Shown: positions 54,746 to 64,000, counted from the stretch's first letter. The stretch is DNA of 64,000 nucleotides from Streptomyces niger (GCF_000718305.1 NZ_JOFQ01000002.1:310001-374000), one strand, 5' to 3'. Program-made: numbers and translations. Notes: a model not told the origin generated them from the sequence alone.

Positions 54746-55094
54746 GTTCTCGGGAGGGCCGCACCGGGCCCTCATTCCCTACAGCGTCGGCAGGGCCGAA
54801 AGCGTCACAGCGGCGTCACACGCCGTACGGACGACCGCATCCCGATGACTCTGGACGCAGGGCAGCCGATGCCCGTAACGTGCAGGTCCGCGCCGGTCGG
54901 TGCGCTCGTCACGCGTCATGCGGCGGCCCGCCGGGGCCGGCGGGCGGGCCGGACGTACTTACTTCGGCGTAGGTGGCCCGACGGGATACCGTCGGCGCCA
55001 GAAAGTTCATTTACCTGCGGTAGCCGGATGCCGGCGGCCGACGTAGGCAGCAACGACCGGGCAGCGGATGCTCCGCGTGCGACAGGATGGACCC
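54746..55094. promoter_or_regulatory. intergenic region between the two sigma modules
   Basis: About 350 bp without a convincing gene. It must hold the promoter of module 2. The sequence is lower in GC near 54950-55020, around GTACTTACTTCGGCG and AGAAAGTTCATTTACC, which is the likeliest promoter area. A short hairpin CCGACGG-GATA-CCGTCGG also lies near 54977. Confidence 0.4.
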
Positions 55095-55862
55095 GTGCAA
55101 GGGGACGACACTCAGCCGGACGACAGCCGGTTGACGGTCGCCGTACAGGCGGCACAGGACGGTGACGAGGCGGCCTTCCGTACCGTCTACCGGGCCGTAC
55201 ATCCGCGTCTTCTGGGATATGTGCGGACCTTGGTGGGCGAGGCGGACGCAGAGGACGTCGCCTCCGAGGCCTGGCTGCAGATCACCCGCGACCTCGCCCG
55301 CTTCAGCGGCGACGCCGACCGCTTCCGCGGCTGGGCGGCCCGGATCGCCCGCAACCGTGCCCTGGACCACATCCGTATGCGCGGCCGCCGCCCGGCCATC
55401 GGCGGCGACGAGAGCGAACTGACCGACAAGCCCAGCTCGTCCGACACGGTCGACGAGGCCCTGGAGTCGCTCGGCACGGGCCGCGCCTTCCGGCTCATCT
55501 CCCAGCTGCCGCAGGACCAGGCCGAGGCCGTCGTGCTGCGGGTGGTCGTCGGGCTCGACGCCAAGAGCGCGGCCGGCGTGCTCGGCAAGCGGCCGGGCGC
55601 CGTGCGCACCGCGGCCCACCGCGGACTGCGCCGCCTCGCGGAGCTGATCACCGGGCGGGGGGAGGACGCGGTGCCCGGTGAAGCAGATGTTCCGCCGGAG
55701 CAACCGGAAGGCCTTCCCGACCGTCCTGTAGCAGGGGAGCGGCCGGCCGACGGGCCTGTGGGCGCGCCACCTTCCCAGGGCCGTGCACGCCGCAGCGGCG
55801 GAACGGAACCGTGCGTACCTGGTGTGACGGAAACGGCCGCACGTACGCAGAAGGACATGTGA
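55095..55862 (+). CDS. ECF-type sigma factor, module 2
   Basis: A sigma-70-family protein of about 255 residues. Region 2 reads VQAAQDGDEAAFRTVYRAVHPRLLGYVRTLVGEADAEDVASEAW and FRGWAARIARNRALDHIRMRGRRP; region 4 reads LPQDQAEAVVLRVVVGLDAKSAAGVLGKRPGAVRTAAHRGLRRL. The C-terminal 60 residues are Pro-rich and extra to the normal fold. Start choice is between ATG 55068 and GTG 55095; AGGATGG precedes the latter. Its stop shares a base with the next ATG (TGATG). It is a clear paralogue of the module 1 sigma factor. Confidence 0.9.
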   Translation: MQGDDTQPDDSRLTVAVQAAQDGDEAAFRTVYRAVHPRLLGYVRTLVGEADAEDVASEAWLQITRDLARFSGDADRFRGWAARIARNRALDHIRMRGRRPAIGGDESELTDKPSSSDTVDEALESLGTGRAFRLISQLPQDQAEAVVLRVVVGLDAKSAAGVLGKRPGAVRTAAHRGLRRLAELITGRGEDAVPGEADVPPEQPEGLPDRPVAGERPADGPVGAPPSQGRARRSGGTEPCVPGVTETAARTQKDM

Positions 55863-57004
55863 TGGCCGACGACCGGTACAACTGGCTCGACGAGGACGCC
55901 GCGGAGCGTTTGCTGCGTGGCGAACGGGTCGATGCCGGACGCGGCCGCGGCGCGGAAGAACTCGACGACCTGCTCGACGCGGCCGCCAGAACGGCTGCCG
56001 CCCCCTCCGCCGACACCGTGCTCCCCGGTGAGGAGGCCGCCGTCGCCGCCTTCCGGCAGGCTTCGGCGGGCAGATCTACGCGCGACACGGCCACGGCCGG
56101 CGGCGCCGCGGAGAGCGCGGCGGAGGACGGCATACCCGTGGTGCGGTCCGTGTCCGGCGGCGCGTCCCGCACCTCCGACCGCAACCGCCTCGGCCGCCCC
56201 TTCCGGCGCGGCCTCGCCGTCGCCCTCGCCGGCTGCGCCCTCGGCGGCGTCGCGGTGGCCGCCGGCACCGGCGTCCTCCCCACCCCCTTCCACCGCGGGC
56301 CCGACCCGTCCCCGAGCGTCTCGGCCGCCGTCACCCCCAGCACGCTGGAGAGCCGCGACCCGGCGCCCGACGCCTCGGACGGCGCCACCCGATCACCGGA
56401 CGCGGACGCCGACTCCGCGGACCCCGCGACCCCCACCACGCCCGCACGTCCCGACGGGCGGCCGACGCCCGGCCGCGACGGCGACGCAGCCGTGGACCTG
56501 CCCGTACCGGACCTCACCCCGGGTGGGAAGGGGACGGACGGCGGCAGCCAGGCCAAGCGGCGGGCGGCCGCCCTCGCCCTCTGCCGCGACTACGAAGCGG
56601 GCCGCACCGACTCCGAGGACCGGGTGCGCCGCATGGAGCGCGCGGCCGGCGGCGCAGACCGGCTGCACGCCTTCTGCCGGCGGTACCTCCAGCAGAACGG
56701 CCTGACCGGCGGGCTCGGCGGCTCGGGAACCACGGTCGGCGACTCCGCCGGCGACACGGGATCCACCGGCTCCTCCGGTTCCTCTGGTTCCTCTGGTTCT
56801 TCCGGTGACGGCACGTCGGGCGACGGCGGCTCCAGCGGGGGCAGCGACTCCGGTGGCGGCACCACGGGCGGCAGCCAGGGCGACGACGAGAGCCACCCAA
56901 GCTACGCGCCGAGCGGCACCCCGGCCCCCACGACGACCACCCCGTCACCGGAGCCTTCGAGCGCCACGCCGACGCCCTCCACCACCCCCTCCCCGACCGG
57001 CTGA
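55862..57004 (+). CDS. single-pass membrane protein paired with sigma factor, module 2
   Basis: A 380-residue protein. Residues 1-110 are cytoplasmic and include DEDAAERLLRGERVD and EELDDLLDAAARTAA. A membrane helix lies near residues 118-140 (RGLAVALAGCALGGVAVAAG). The extracellular part has a short folded segment with two Cys (LALCRDYEAGR, HAFCRRYLQQNG) and a Ser/Gly/Thr/Pro-rich tail. The N-terminal EEAAVAAFRQAS resembles the module 1 protein. It probably regulates the sigma factor, with which it is translationally coupled; an anti-sigma role is inferred. Confidence 0.8.
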   Translation: MADDRYNWLDEDAAERLLRGERVDAGRGRGAEELDDLLDAAARTAAAPSADTVLPGEEAAVAAFRQASAGRSTRDTATAGGAAESAAEDGIPVVRSVSGGASRTSDRNRLGRPFRRGLAVALAGCALGGVAVAAGTGVLPTPFHRGPDPSPSVSAAVTPSTLESRDPAPDASDGATRSPDADADSADPATPTTPARPDGRPTPGRDGDAAVDLPVPDLTPGGKGTDGGSQAKRRAAALALCRDYEAGRTDSEDRVRRMERAAGGADRLHAFCRRYLQQNGLTGGLGGSGTTVGDSAGDTGSTGSSGSSGSSGSSGDGTSGDGGSSGGSDSGGGTTGGSQGDDESHPSYAPSGTPAPTTTTPSPEPSSATPTPSTTPSPTG

Positions 57005-57125
57005 CACCCCTCCTGGCCATCGGGTGTGACGTTTTTCGGGCCCGTGACGCTGTACGTACTGAAGCCGACTGGTCATCGGCTGCGCGGGCGCCGGGGTTCC
57101 CCCCGTACCTACGGCACCGCGCATC

Positions 57126-57172
57126 GGCGCGAGCGGGGCACGTTCCCCCGGCCCCGCTCGCGCCCTTTTTTT
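57126..57172 (+). terminator. strong intrinsic terminator with 14-bp stem and T7 tract
   Basis: GGCGCGAGCGGGGC pairs perfectly with GCCCCGCTCGCGCC across an 11-nt loop, followed by C and seven Ts. It is the most classical rho-independent terminator in the window. It lies about 120 bp after the module 2 stop. Confidence 0.93.
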
Positions 57173-57267
57173 GCGGCTGAACCGCCGCCGCTCTCGCGGA
57201 CGTGGTTGCTCGCCGTGGGGGTTGCTCAATTGGTGGTGGCGGTCAGAGCAGGGCGTCTTGTGGGCGG

Positions 57268-58134
57268 CTACTTGTATATGACGACCTTGGTGCCCGGCTC
57301 GACCTGTTGGAACAGGGTGGCGATCTTTTCTTTGTCGCGGACGTTCACGCAGCCGTGGGAGGCGCCGGAGTAGCCGCGGGCGGCGAAGTCGCTGCTGTAG
57401 TGGATCGCCTGGCCGCCGCTGAAGAACATCGCGTACGGCATCGGCGAGTCGTAGATCGTCGAGACGTGGTGACGGCTCTTGAAGGTGATCGCGAACGTGC
57501 CCTCGCGGGTCGGCGAGTACTGCGAACCGAAGCGCACGTCCATCGCCGAGACGACCTTGCCGTCAACCATCCAGGCCAGCGTGTCACTCTTCTTGCTGAT
57601 GCAGATCACCCGCCCCGTCAGGCAGCGCTTGTCGAGCGCCGCGACCGGGCGGGCCGTGGGCGGGTACAGCTCGCTCCGCGTCGGCGGGTGCGTCCGCACC
57701 CGGAGGGCGCTGAGCGTCGCCGCGTCCACGGTGCCCGTGCGGGGCAGGCCCTGGGCGCGCTGGAAGTCCGAGACCGCGGCGGCCGTGACGGAGCCGTAGT
57801 AGCCCGTCGGATTCCGGTCGAAGTGCTTCACCTGGCGCAGCCGCGCCTGAAGATCGCGGACCCGCTCGCTCCGGGCGCCCGGCGCCAGCACCGGCTTCGG
57901 CGCGGCGTGCGTCGGCCTCGCGGCCGGCGGCTTCGCCGTACGGGACGAGGGCGGCGCGGCCGGCGTCGTCGGCAGCGCCGTGCGCGGGGCCGCGGCGGTG
58001 TGTCCGGCGCCCTTGCCGTCGTCGACCCGTATCCGCATCTCCTTGCAACCCGCCGTCGACACCAGGACGGCGGCCAGCGCCAGCGTGCCGGTCGCCGTGC
58101 GGAACGCCCTGCTGCGCTGCGTGTGCCGATGCAT
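57268..58134 (-). CDS. L,D-transpeptidase with peptidoglycan-binding domain
   Basis: A 288-residue exported wall-crosslinking enzyme. The signal sequence has lipobox STAGC. A Pro/Ala linker leads to a peptidoglycan-binding domain (VRDLQARLRQVKHFDRNPTGYYG, AVSDFQRAQGLP) and a YkuD catalytic domain with the active-site motif SHGCVNV and an upstream His in IHYSSDF. It forms 3-3 crosslinks. I chose the ATG at 58134, which has AGGGGTGGG upstream and starts the signal peptide. It is convergent to module 2 across the strong terminator. Confidence 0.94.
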   Translation of the reverse strand: MHRHTQRSRAFRTATGTLALAAVLVSTAGCKEMRIRVDDGKGAGHTAAAPRTALPTTPAAPPSSRTAKPPAARPTHAAPKPVLAPGARSERVRDLQARLRQVKHFDRNPTGYYGSVTAAAVSDFQRAQGLPRTGTVDAATLSALRVRTHPPTRSELYPPTARPVAALDKRCLTGRVICISKKSDTLAWMVDGKVVSAMDVRFGSQYSPTREGTFAITFKSRHHVSTIYDSPMPYAMFFSGGQAIHYSSDFAARGYSGASHGCVNVRDKEKIATLFQQVEPGTKVVIYK

Positions 58135-58316
58135 GTCCCACCCCTGTGGTCTCACCCGCCCCTCCTCATCATTCCCGGCACTGCGGCCGGCGGAACCTGC
58201 GGGCATGCTGTGAGCAAGGTCCCAGGCCGGGCCTCTCCACGGGGCGCACGGCCGCCACTACAGTCCGTCGCAGAGCAGTTCATTACTGATCAGTAGCGCA
58301 GCGGGAGGCAGGCACC

Positions 58317-59915
<1,599 letters not shown>

Positions 59916-59942
59916 GCGTCGCGGGCGGCCGGTACGGATGCG

Positions 59943-59965
59943 GGGCGCGGGCGGTGTCCGCGCCC
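59943..59965 (+). terminator. hairpin after the mutase gene
   Basis: GGGCGCGG pairs with CCGCGCCC around a 7-nt loop, 27 bp after the stop. Confidence 0.6.
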
Positions 59966-60004
59966 TGAGTCACAGTCGGCCGGGGGAGCAGTCAGACTGG
60001 TGTC

Positions 60005-60217
60005 ATGTCCTCACCCCGCCGTAAGTGTCCCGTGTGCACCAGAGACATCGCCGTGGTCAACGGGCGGTTCGCCCGGCACGACCCGCCGGGGCGGCGCACC
60101 GGCCTGGAGCTGATCTCGTGTCCCGGGTCGCGGCGGATGGCGCCCATGATGGCGCCCGCGGAGAAGCTGTTCGACCCGGAGGAGCCGCCGTTCCCGGGGC
60201 AGCAGCCGCTGTTCTGA
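60005..60217 (+). CDS. small Cys-containing protein, possible zinc ribbon
   Basis: A 70-residue protein that starts MSSPRRKCPVCTRDIAVVNG and has a later ELISCPGS. The CxxC followed by a single Cys and His could bind zinc. The end is Pro-rich. I recall similar short proteins at this position in other streptomycetes but no function. The ATG at 60005 is supported by codon use. It lies between the mutase and the convergent gntR. Confidence 0.7.
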   Translation: MSSPRRKCPVCTRDIAVVNGRFARHDPPGRRTGLELISCPGSRRMAPMMAPAEKLFDPEEPPFPGQQPLF

Positions 60218-60245
60218 GCGGCGGGCCCTGACGGGACCGCGCCCG

Positions 60246-60947
60246 TCAGGGCGCCAGGATGTCCAGTTCGGCCATCGCGCCGACGGTGATCTCGCGGGTG
60301 AGCTCCTCGGCGCGGGCGGCGTCCCCCGTGCGGATCGCCTCGGCGACCTGGACGTGCAGGGTGACCGCCGCCGGGTCGGGGTCGGTGAACATCACGTGGT
60401 GGTGGGTGCGGCCGGCCAGGATCGCCGCGACCACCTCGTGCAGCCGCGCGAACATCTCGTTGCCCGAGGCCGTCAGCAGCGTCTTGTGGAAGGCGGTGTC
60501 GTGGACGAGGTACGCGTCCAGCTGCTGGCCGCGTGAGGTGGCCACCATGCCCATGGCGTGCTCGGTGAGCGCCGCGCACTGCTCGGGCGAGGCGTGCCGG
60601 GCGGCCAGGCCCGCCGCGACCGGCTCGACGGCGCAGCGCAGGACGGTGAGGGAGCGCAACTGGCGGGGGCGGTCGGCGCCGGCCAGCCGCCAGCGGATGA
60701 CCCGCGGGTCGTAGACGTTCCACTCCTCGGTGGCGCGTACGGTCACGCCCACCCGGCGCCGGGACTCCACCAGGTGCATGGACTCCAGGACGCGTACCGC
60801 CTCGCGGATGACCGTGCGGGACACGTCGAAGCGCTGGGCCAGTTCGTCGGTGCGCAGGACCGTGCCCGGCCGGTGCTCGCCGGCCGCGATCTCCGGCCCG
60901 AGAGACTCCAGCACCCGTGCATGCAGTCCCTGCCCCGCGTTATCCAT
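60246..60947 (-). CDS. gntR: GntR/FadR-family regulator of gluconate genes
   Basis: A 233-residue repressor. Residues about 10-75 hold the winged helix (GTVLRTDELAQRFDVSRTVIREAVRVLESMHLVESRRRVG). The rest is an FCD-type helical effector domain with the metal-binding pattern, including DTAFHKTLLTASGN. It is divergent from gntK and gntP, so gluconate or its phosphate is the likely ligand. A palindrome in the shared promoter region is a likely operator. Confidence 0.9.
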   Translation of the reverse strand: MDNAGQGLHARVLESLGPEIAAGEHRPGTVLRTDELAQRFDVSRTVIREAVRVLESMHLVESRRRVGVTVRATEEWNVYDPRVIRWRLAGADRPRQLRSLTVLRCAVEPVAAGLAARHASPEQCAALTEHAMGMVATSRGQQLDAYLVHDTAFHKTLLTASGNEMFARLHEVVAAILAGRTHHHVMFTDPDPAAVTLHVQVAEAIRTGDAARAEELTREITVGAMAELDILAP

Positions 60948-60987
60948 GCGATAAGCCTACGTTCCCGGGTCTCGGGAAGATTAAGTA

Positions 60988-61001
60988 TGACGTTTGCGTC
61001 A
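60988..61001. promoter_or_regulatory. candidate GntR operator
   Basis: TGACG-TTTG-CGTCA is a perfect inverted repeat 41 bp upstream of gntR and 113 bp upstream of gntK, in the AT-richer part of the divergent region. Position and symmetry fit a FadR-subfamily operator. Confidence 0.6.
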
Positions 61002-61051
61002 CAGACTCTTGAATACGTCGTACCTAATGAGTTTCAGTGGAGCGATGCATT

Positions 61052-61071
61052 CGAGCCACCGAGGTGGCTCG
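61052..61071 (+). promoter_or_regulatory. 9-bp inverted repeat in the gntK leader
   Basis: CGAGCCACC-GA-GGTGGCTCG is a perfect 9-bp inverted repeat 43 bp before the gntK start. As RNA the 2-nt centre is too tight for the full stem, so it could be an operator or a slightly shorter leader hairpin. Confidence 0.55.
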
Positions 61072-61113
61072 TCACGCCAAGTCAATGAGGACGAGCGAGC
61101 GAGGTAGACCGCG

Positions 61114-61650
61114 ATGAGCACCCCCCATGTCATCGTCGTGATGGGAGTCGCCGGCACCGGCAAGACGACGATCGGACCGCTCGTCGCCGACGCGCTGGAT
61201 GTGCCGTACGCCGAGGGCGACGACTTCCATCCCCCGGCCAACATCGCCAAGATGTCCGCCGGGCACCCGCTCGACGACGCCGACCGCGAGCCGTGGCTGG
61301 ACGCCATCGGCGCCTGGGCGCACGGCCGGGCCGGCAAGGGCGGGGTGGTCAGCAGCTCCGCGCTGAAGCGGGTCTACCGCGACCGGCTGCGGGCCGCCGC
61401 CCCCGACATCGTCTTCCTGCACCTCACCGGCTCGCGCGAGCTGATCGCGGGCCGCATGGCCGAGCGCAAGGGCCACTTCATGCCCACCGCGCTGCTGGAC
61501 TCCCAGTTCGCCACCCTGCAGCCGCTCGCCGACGACGAGCGGGGCGTGGTGGTGGACGTCGCCGGCACCCCGGAAGAGATCACCGAGCGGGCCGTCGCAG
61601 CGCTGCGGCAGCTCGACGAGGGCCCCTCCCCGGCCACCACCGAGCTCTGA
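61114..61650 (+). CDS. gntK: gluconokinase
   Basis: A 178-residue kinase that phosphorylates gluconate to 6-phosphogluconate, feeding the pentose phosphate path. Walker A is GVAGTGKTT at residues 11-19. GDDFHPPANIAKMSAGHPLDDADREPWL and SSSALKRVYRDRLR are diagnostic. The ATG follows GCGAGGT. It is followed by the gluconate permease on the same strand, with a repeat-rich gap between. Confidence 0.96.
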   Translation: MSTPHVIVVMGVAGTGKTTIGPLVADALDVPYAEGDDFHPPANIAKMSAGHPLDDADREPWLDAIGAWAHGRAGKGGVVSSSALKRVYRDRLRAAAPDIVFLHLTGSRELIAGRMAERKGHFMPTALLDSQFATLQPLADDERGVVVDVAGTPEEITERAVAALRQLDEGPSPATTEL

Positions 61651-61726
61651 TCAGGAGCCGCACCCCCGAGCTCTGAACCGGCGCCCTTCCCCGGGGCTCC
61701 GGTCCCGAGCCGTACCCCCGAGCTCC
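61635..61726. repeat. three degenerate copies of the gntK 3' end
   Basis: CACCACCGAGCTCTGA at the gntK stop is followed by CACCCCCGAGCTCTGA ending at 61676 and TACCCCCGAGCTCCGA ending at 61726. The second and third are preceded by GAGCCG. The first copy encodes the last residues and stop codon. Confidence 0.7.
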
Positions 61727-61761
61727 GATCGCGAGACCGGGCTCCAACCGAAGGACAAGCC

Positions 61762-63159
61762 GTGACCCATCTCAGCGTCGAGATGATGGCAGCGGACGCG
61801 GCCGAGCCGATCACCTCGGCAGGCAACGCTCAGCTGGGCATCTCCGTACTCGTCGGCATCGCCGTCATCGTTCTGCTCATCACCCGGTTCAAGCTGCACG
61901 CCTTCCTGTCACTGACCATCGGCTCGCTGGTGCTCGGCGCGGTCGCGGGCGCGCCGCTGGACAAGGCCATCACCAGCTTCACCAACGGCCTGGGCGACAC
62001 GGTCGCCGGCGTGGGCGTCCTCATCGCGCTCGGTGCGATCCTCGGCAAGCTGCTCGCCGATTCCGGCGGCGCCGACCAGATCGTCGACACCATCCTCGCC
62101 AAGTCCAGCAGACGGATGATGCCGTGGGCGATGGTGCTGATCGCCGCGATCGTAGGCCTGCCGCTCTTCTTCGAGGTCGGCATCGTGCTGCTGATCCCGG
62201 TCGTGCTGCTGGTCGCCAAGCGCGGCAACTTCTCCCTCATGCGGATCGGCATCCCGGCGCTGGCGGGCCTCTCCGTCATGCACGGCCTGATCCCGCCGCA
62301 CCCCGGCCCGCTCGTCGCCATCGACGCGATCAAGGCCAACCTGGGTGTCACCCTCGGCCTCGGCGTGATCGTCGCGATCCCCACCGCGATCCTGGCCGGC
62401 CCGGTCTTCTCCCGCTTCGCGTCCCGCTGGGTGGACATCGCCCCGCCGGAGAAGATGATCCCCCAGCGGCCGTCCGAGGAGCTGGAGAAGCGCCCGAGCT
62501 TCGGCGCGACCCTCGCCACCGTGCTGCTGCCGGTCGTCCTGATGCTGGCCAAGGCGCTGGTCGACATCATCGTCGACGACCCCGAGGCCCAGGTGCAGCG
62601 GATCTTCGACGTGATCGGCTCGCCGCTGATCGCCCTGCTGGTCGCGGTGCTGGTCGGCATGTTCACCCTCGGCAAGGCCGCGGGCTTCAGCATGGGCCGG
62701 CTCTCCTCGACCGTGGAGAAGTCCCTCGCCCCGATCGCCGGCATCCTGCTGATCGTCGGCGCGGGCGGCGGCTTCAAGCAGACCCTGGTCGACGTCGGCG
62801 TCGGCGACATGATCCTGGACCTGTCCAAGGACTGGGGCCTGCCCGCGCTGCTGCTGGCCTGGCTGATCGCGGTCGCCATCCGGCTCGCGACCGGCTCCGC
62901 CACCGTCGCCACGGTGTCCGCCGCCGGCCTCGTCGCCCCGCTGGCCGCCGACATGAGCACCACCCACGCCGCGCTCATGGTCCTCGCGGTCGGTGCCGGT
63001 TCGCTCTTCTTCAGCCACGTCAACGACGCGGGCTTCTGGCTGGTGAAGGAGTACTTCGGGATGAAGGTCGGTCAGACGGTCAAGACCTGGTCCCTGATGG
63101 AGACGGTGATCTCCGTCGTCTCGATCATCTGCGTACTGCTGCTGTCGCTGGTGGTGTAG
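61762..63159 (+). CDS. gntP: gluconate permease, GntP family
   Basis: A 465-residue transporter with 12 or more membrane helices that imports gluconate with protons. GAILGKLLADSGGADQIVDTIL, GLPLFFEVGIVLLIPV and LIPPHPGPLVAIDAI near the middle, and ATGSATVATVSAAGL near the C-terminus, are typical of GntP. GTG is the start. It is the last gene of the gnt operon; a hairpin follows. Confidence 0.95.
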   Translation: MTHLSVEMMAADAAEPITSAGNAQLGISVLVGIAVIVLLITRFKLHAFLSLTIGSLVLGAVAGAPLDKAITSFTNGLGDTVAGVGVLIALGAILGKLLADSGGADQIVDTILAKSSRRMMPWAMVLIAAIVGLPLFFEVGIVLLIPVVLLVAKRGNFSLMRIGIPALAGLSVMHGLIPPHPGPLVAIDAIKANLGVTLGLGVIVAIPTAILAGPVFSRFASRWVDIAPPEKMIPQRPSEELEKRPSFGATLATVLLPVVLMLAKALVDIIVDDPEAQVQRIFDVIGSPLIALLVAVLVGMFTLGKAAGFSMGRLSSTVEKSLAPIAGILLIVGAGGGFKQTLVDVGVGDMILDLSKDWGLPALLLAWLIAVAIRLATGSATVATVSAAGLVAPLAADMSTTHAALMVLAVGAGSLFFSHVNDAGFWLVKEYFGMKVGQTVKTWSLMETVISVVSIICVLLLSLVV

Positions 63160-63191
63160 CCGGGCACGGGACCCGGTAGGAGATATCGCGT

Positions 63192-63236
63192 CGCGAAGGG
63201 CCGTACGGACGGATAGCGTCCGTACTGCCCTTCGCG
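63192..63236 (+). terminator. terminator after gntP
   Basis: CGCGAAGGGC and GTACGGACG pair with CGTCCGTAC and GCCCTTCGCG, with one C-T mismatch, around a GATAG loop, a 19-bp stem 32 bp after the stop. Confidence 0.85.
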
Positions 63237-63266
63237 GCTTCCCGTACGAGAGGTGTGAGGCGACCC

Positions 63267-63743
63267 ATGACCACCGATCCCGGCACCGGCGAGGACCCGG
63301 CGGTCGACCACGCGCTGGTGCGCGCCGCCGAGGAGGCCGTGGCGGCGTACGCGCGCGGTGACGACCACACCGTGGCGGCGGCGGCCCGGACCGCCGACGG
63401 CCGGATCGTCACCGGCCTGAACGTCCACCACTTCACCGGTGGCCCCTGCGCCGAGCTGGTCGTCATGGGGGCCGCGGCCGCGCAGGGCGCGTACGACCTC
63501 CGGCAGATCGTGGCGGTCGCCGATGGGGGGCGTGGCGTGCTCCCGCCCTGCGGCCGCTGCCGCCAGGTGCTGCTGGATTACCACCCGGACCTCACCGTGA
63601 TCGTCGGCGCGGGGGACGACCGCCGCGCCCTGCCGGTCCGCGCGCTGCTGCCCGTGGCGTACGTGGCGGCCGAGCAGCAGGACGGAGCGGAGGGCGGGCC
63701 GGCGACCGCGGCGCCCGGTCAGCCCTCCGGCAGCCAGGAGTAA
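63267..63743 (+). CDS. cytidine/blasticidin deaminase-like protein
   Basis: A 158-residue zinc-dependent deaminase. The catalytic motif is GGPCAELVVMG (Cys-Ala-Glu) and the second zinc motif is PPCGRCRQVLLDYHPD. These define the cytidine deaminase superfamily; the GPC-AE form and length also fit blasticidin-S deaminase-like members. The substrate is probably a nucleoside. I chose the ATG at 63267, which follows GAGGCGACCC. The last 25 bp overlap the convergent acetyltransferase gene. Confidence 0.9.
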   Translation: MTTDPGTGEDPAVDHALVRAAEEAVAAYARGDDHTVAAAARTADGRIVTGLNVHHFTGGPCAELVVMGAAAAQGAYDLRQIVAVADGGRGVLPPCGRCRQVLLDYHPDLTVIVGAGDDRRALPVRALLPVAYVAAEQQDGAEGGPATAAPGQPSGSQE

Positions 63744-64000
63744 CGCACGTCCGGTTCCCGCTCCTCGTTGTCCCGGCCGTCGGTGCGGAACCGTTCGCGG
63801 AAGCCGTGGCGCAGGTAGAAGCGCTGTGCGGGCCGGTTGACCTGGAAGGTCCACAGCGCCAGGCCGCCGGGGCGGCGCTCCTTCGCCAGCGCGACGAAGC
63901 GGTCACCGAGGCCCTGGCCGCGCCGTTCCGGGGCGAGGTAGAGCTGGTCCAGCTCTACCGCGCCGTGCAGCACCATCATTCCGACGATCTCGCCGCTGGC
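63719..64000 (-). CDS. GNAT-family N-acetyltransferase, 3' part (5' end outside window)
   Basis: The reading frame continues past the window end. It shows ELDQLYLAPERRGQGLGDRFVALAKE, the acetyl-CoA-binding R-x-x-G-x-G motif, and NRPAQRFYLRHGF, both typical of GNAT enzymes. The substrate is unknown. The C-terminus overlaps the deaminase gene by 25 bp. Confidence 0.9.
   Translation of the reverse strand, partial: ASGEIVGMMVLHGAVELDQLYLAPERRGQGLGDRFVALAKERRPGGLALWTFQVNRPAQRFYLRHGFRERFRTDGRDNEEREPDVRYSWLPEG

Noticed and set aside
57026..57373. Plus-strand frame of 115 codons after sigma module 2
   Set aside because: It runs through the strong terminator and into the antisense of the L,D-transpeptidase, so it is not a plausible gene.

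Overview
The window is chromosomal DNA from a Streptomyces or a very close relative. The evidence is very high GC with GC-rich third codon positions, frequent GTG starts, typical actinomycete families (DUF397 with its XRE partner, DUF4913, a SCO4848-type membrane protein, YihY/BrkB) and a gene order that, from memory, follows the Streptomyces coelicolor core chromosome from mdh through betaine genes, trpS, dacC and sdhCDAB to a B12-dependent mutase. No tRNA, rRNA, CRISPR array, transposase, integrase or prophage was seen.

Layout. 1-683 is the 3' end of mdh. 778-16859 is a block of 17 genes encoding a type IV secretion-like apparatus. The minus-strand arm (6258 down to 778) carries a lytic transglycosylase/M23 peptidase, a lipoprotein, two overlapping unknowns (one with a possible RelA/SpoT-like domain), a repeat-containing TPR-like protein and an Arg-rich protein. 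The plus-strand arm (6440 to 16859) carries a DUF6668-type P-loop protein, two VirB2-like small membrane proteins, a VirB8-like protein, a VirB6-like protein, a VirB4 split into two genes, a VirD4-like coupling ATPase, a DUF4913 protein, a small unknown and a lipoprotein. No relaxase, integrase or replication gene is visible, so a protein-secretion role is at least as plausible as conjugation.

17203-24875 is a choline-to-glycine-betaine operon: betaine aldehyde dehydrogenase, choline oxidase, and a betaine/choline ABC importer made of an ATPase, a double-length permease and a binding lipoprotein, with an unlisted 59-residue ORF between ATPase and permease. 25095-38112 holds mostly core genes: a secreted trypsin-like protease, a PEP mutase-family protein and AhpD-like protein divergent from a MocR regulator, a YgiB/YgiC-like pair, trpS, a 2'-5' RNA ligase-like protein, YihY, D-Ala-D-Ala carboxypeptidase, and a metallophosphoesterase.

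38078-43564 is more accessory: an XRE/DUF397 regulator pair with a small Cys-containing protein, an FBP/FusB-like zinc protein, and a compact trypco2-trypsin-TPR-lipoprotein operon that resembles components of predicted conflict or signalling systems. 43601-46192 has a membrane protein/DCC thioredoxin-like/TetR operon with two clear palindromic operators, and an alpha/beta hydrolase. 46286-49697 is sdhCDAB. 49878-57004 has OHCU decarboxylase, a GH20 hexosaminidase, and two paralogous modules each made of an ECF sigma factor followed by a single-pass membrane protein. 57268-64000 has an L,D-transpeptidase, a B12-dependent acyl-CoA mutase large subunit, the gluconate genes gntR-gntK-gntP, a cytidine deaminase-like protein and the end of a GNAT acetyltransferase.

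Gene starts were chosen from ribosome-binding sites, overlaps and family alignments recalled from memory. No database search was possible.
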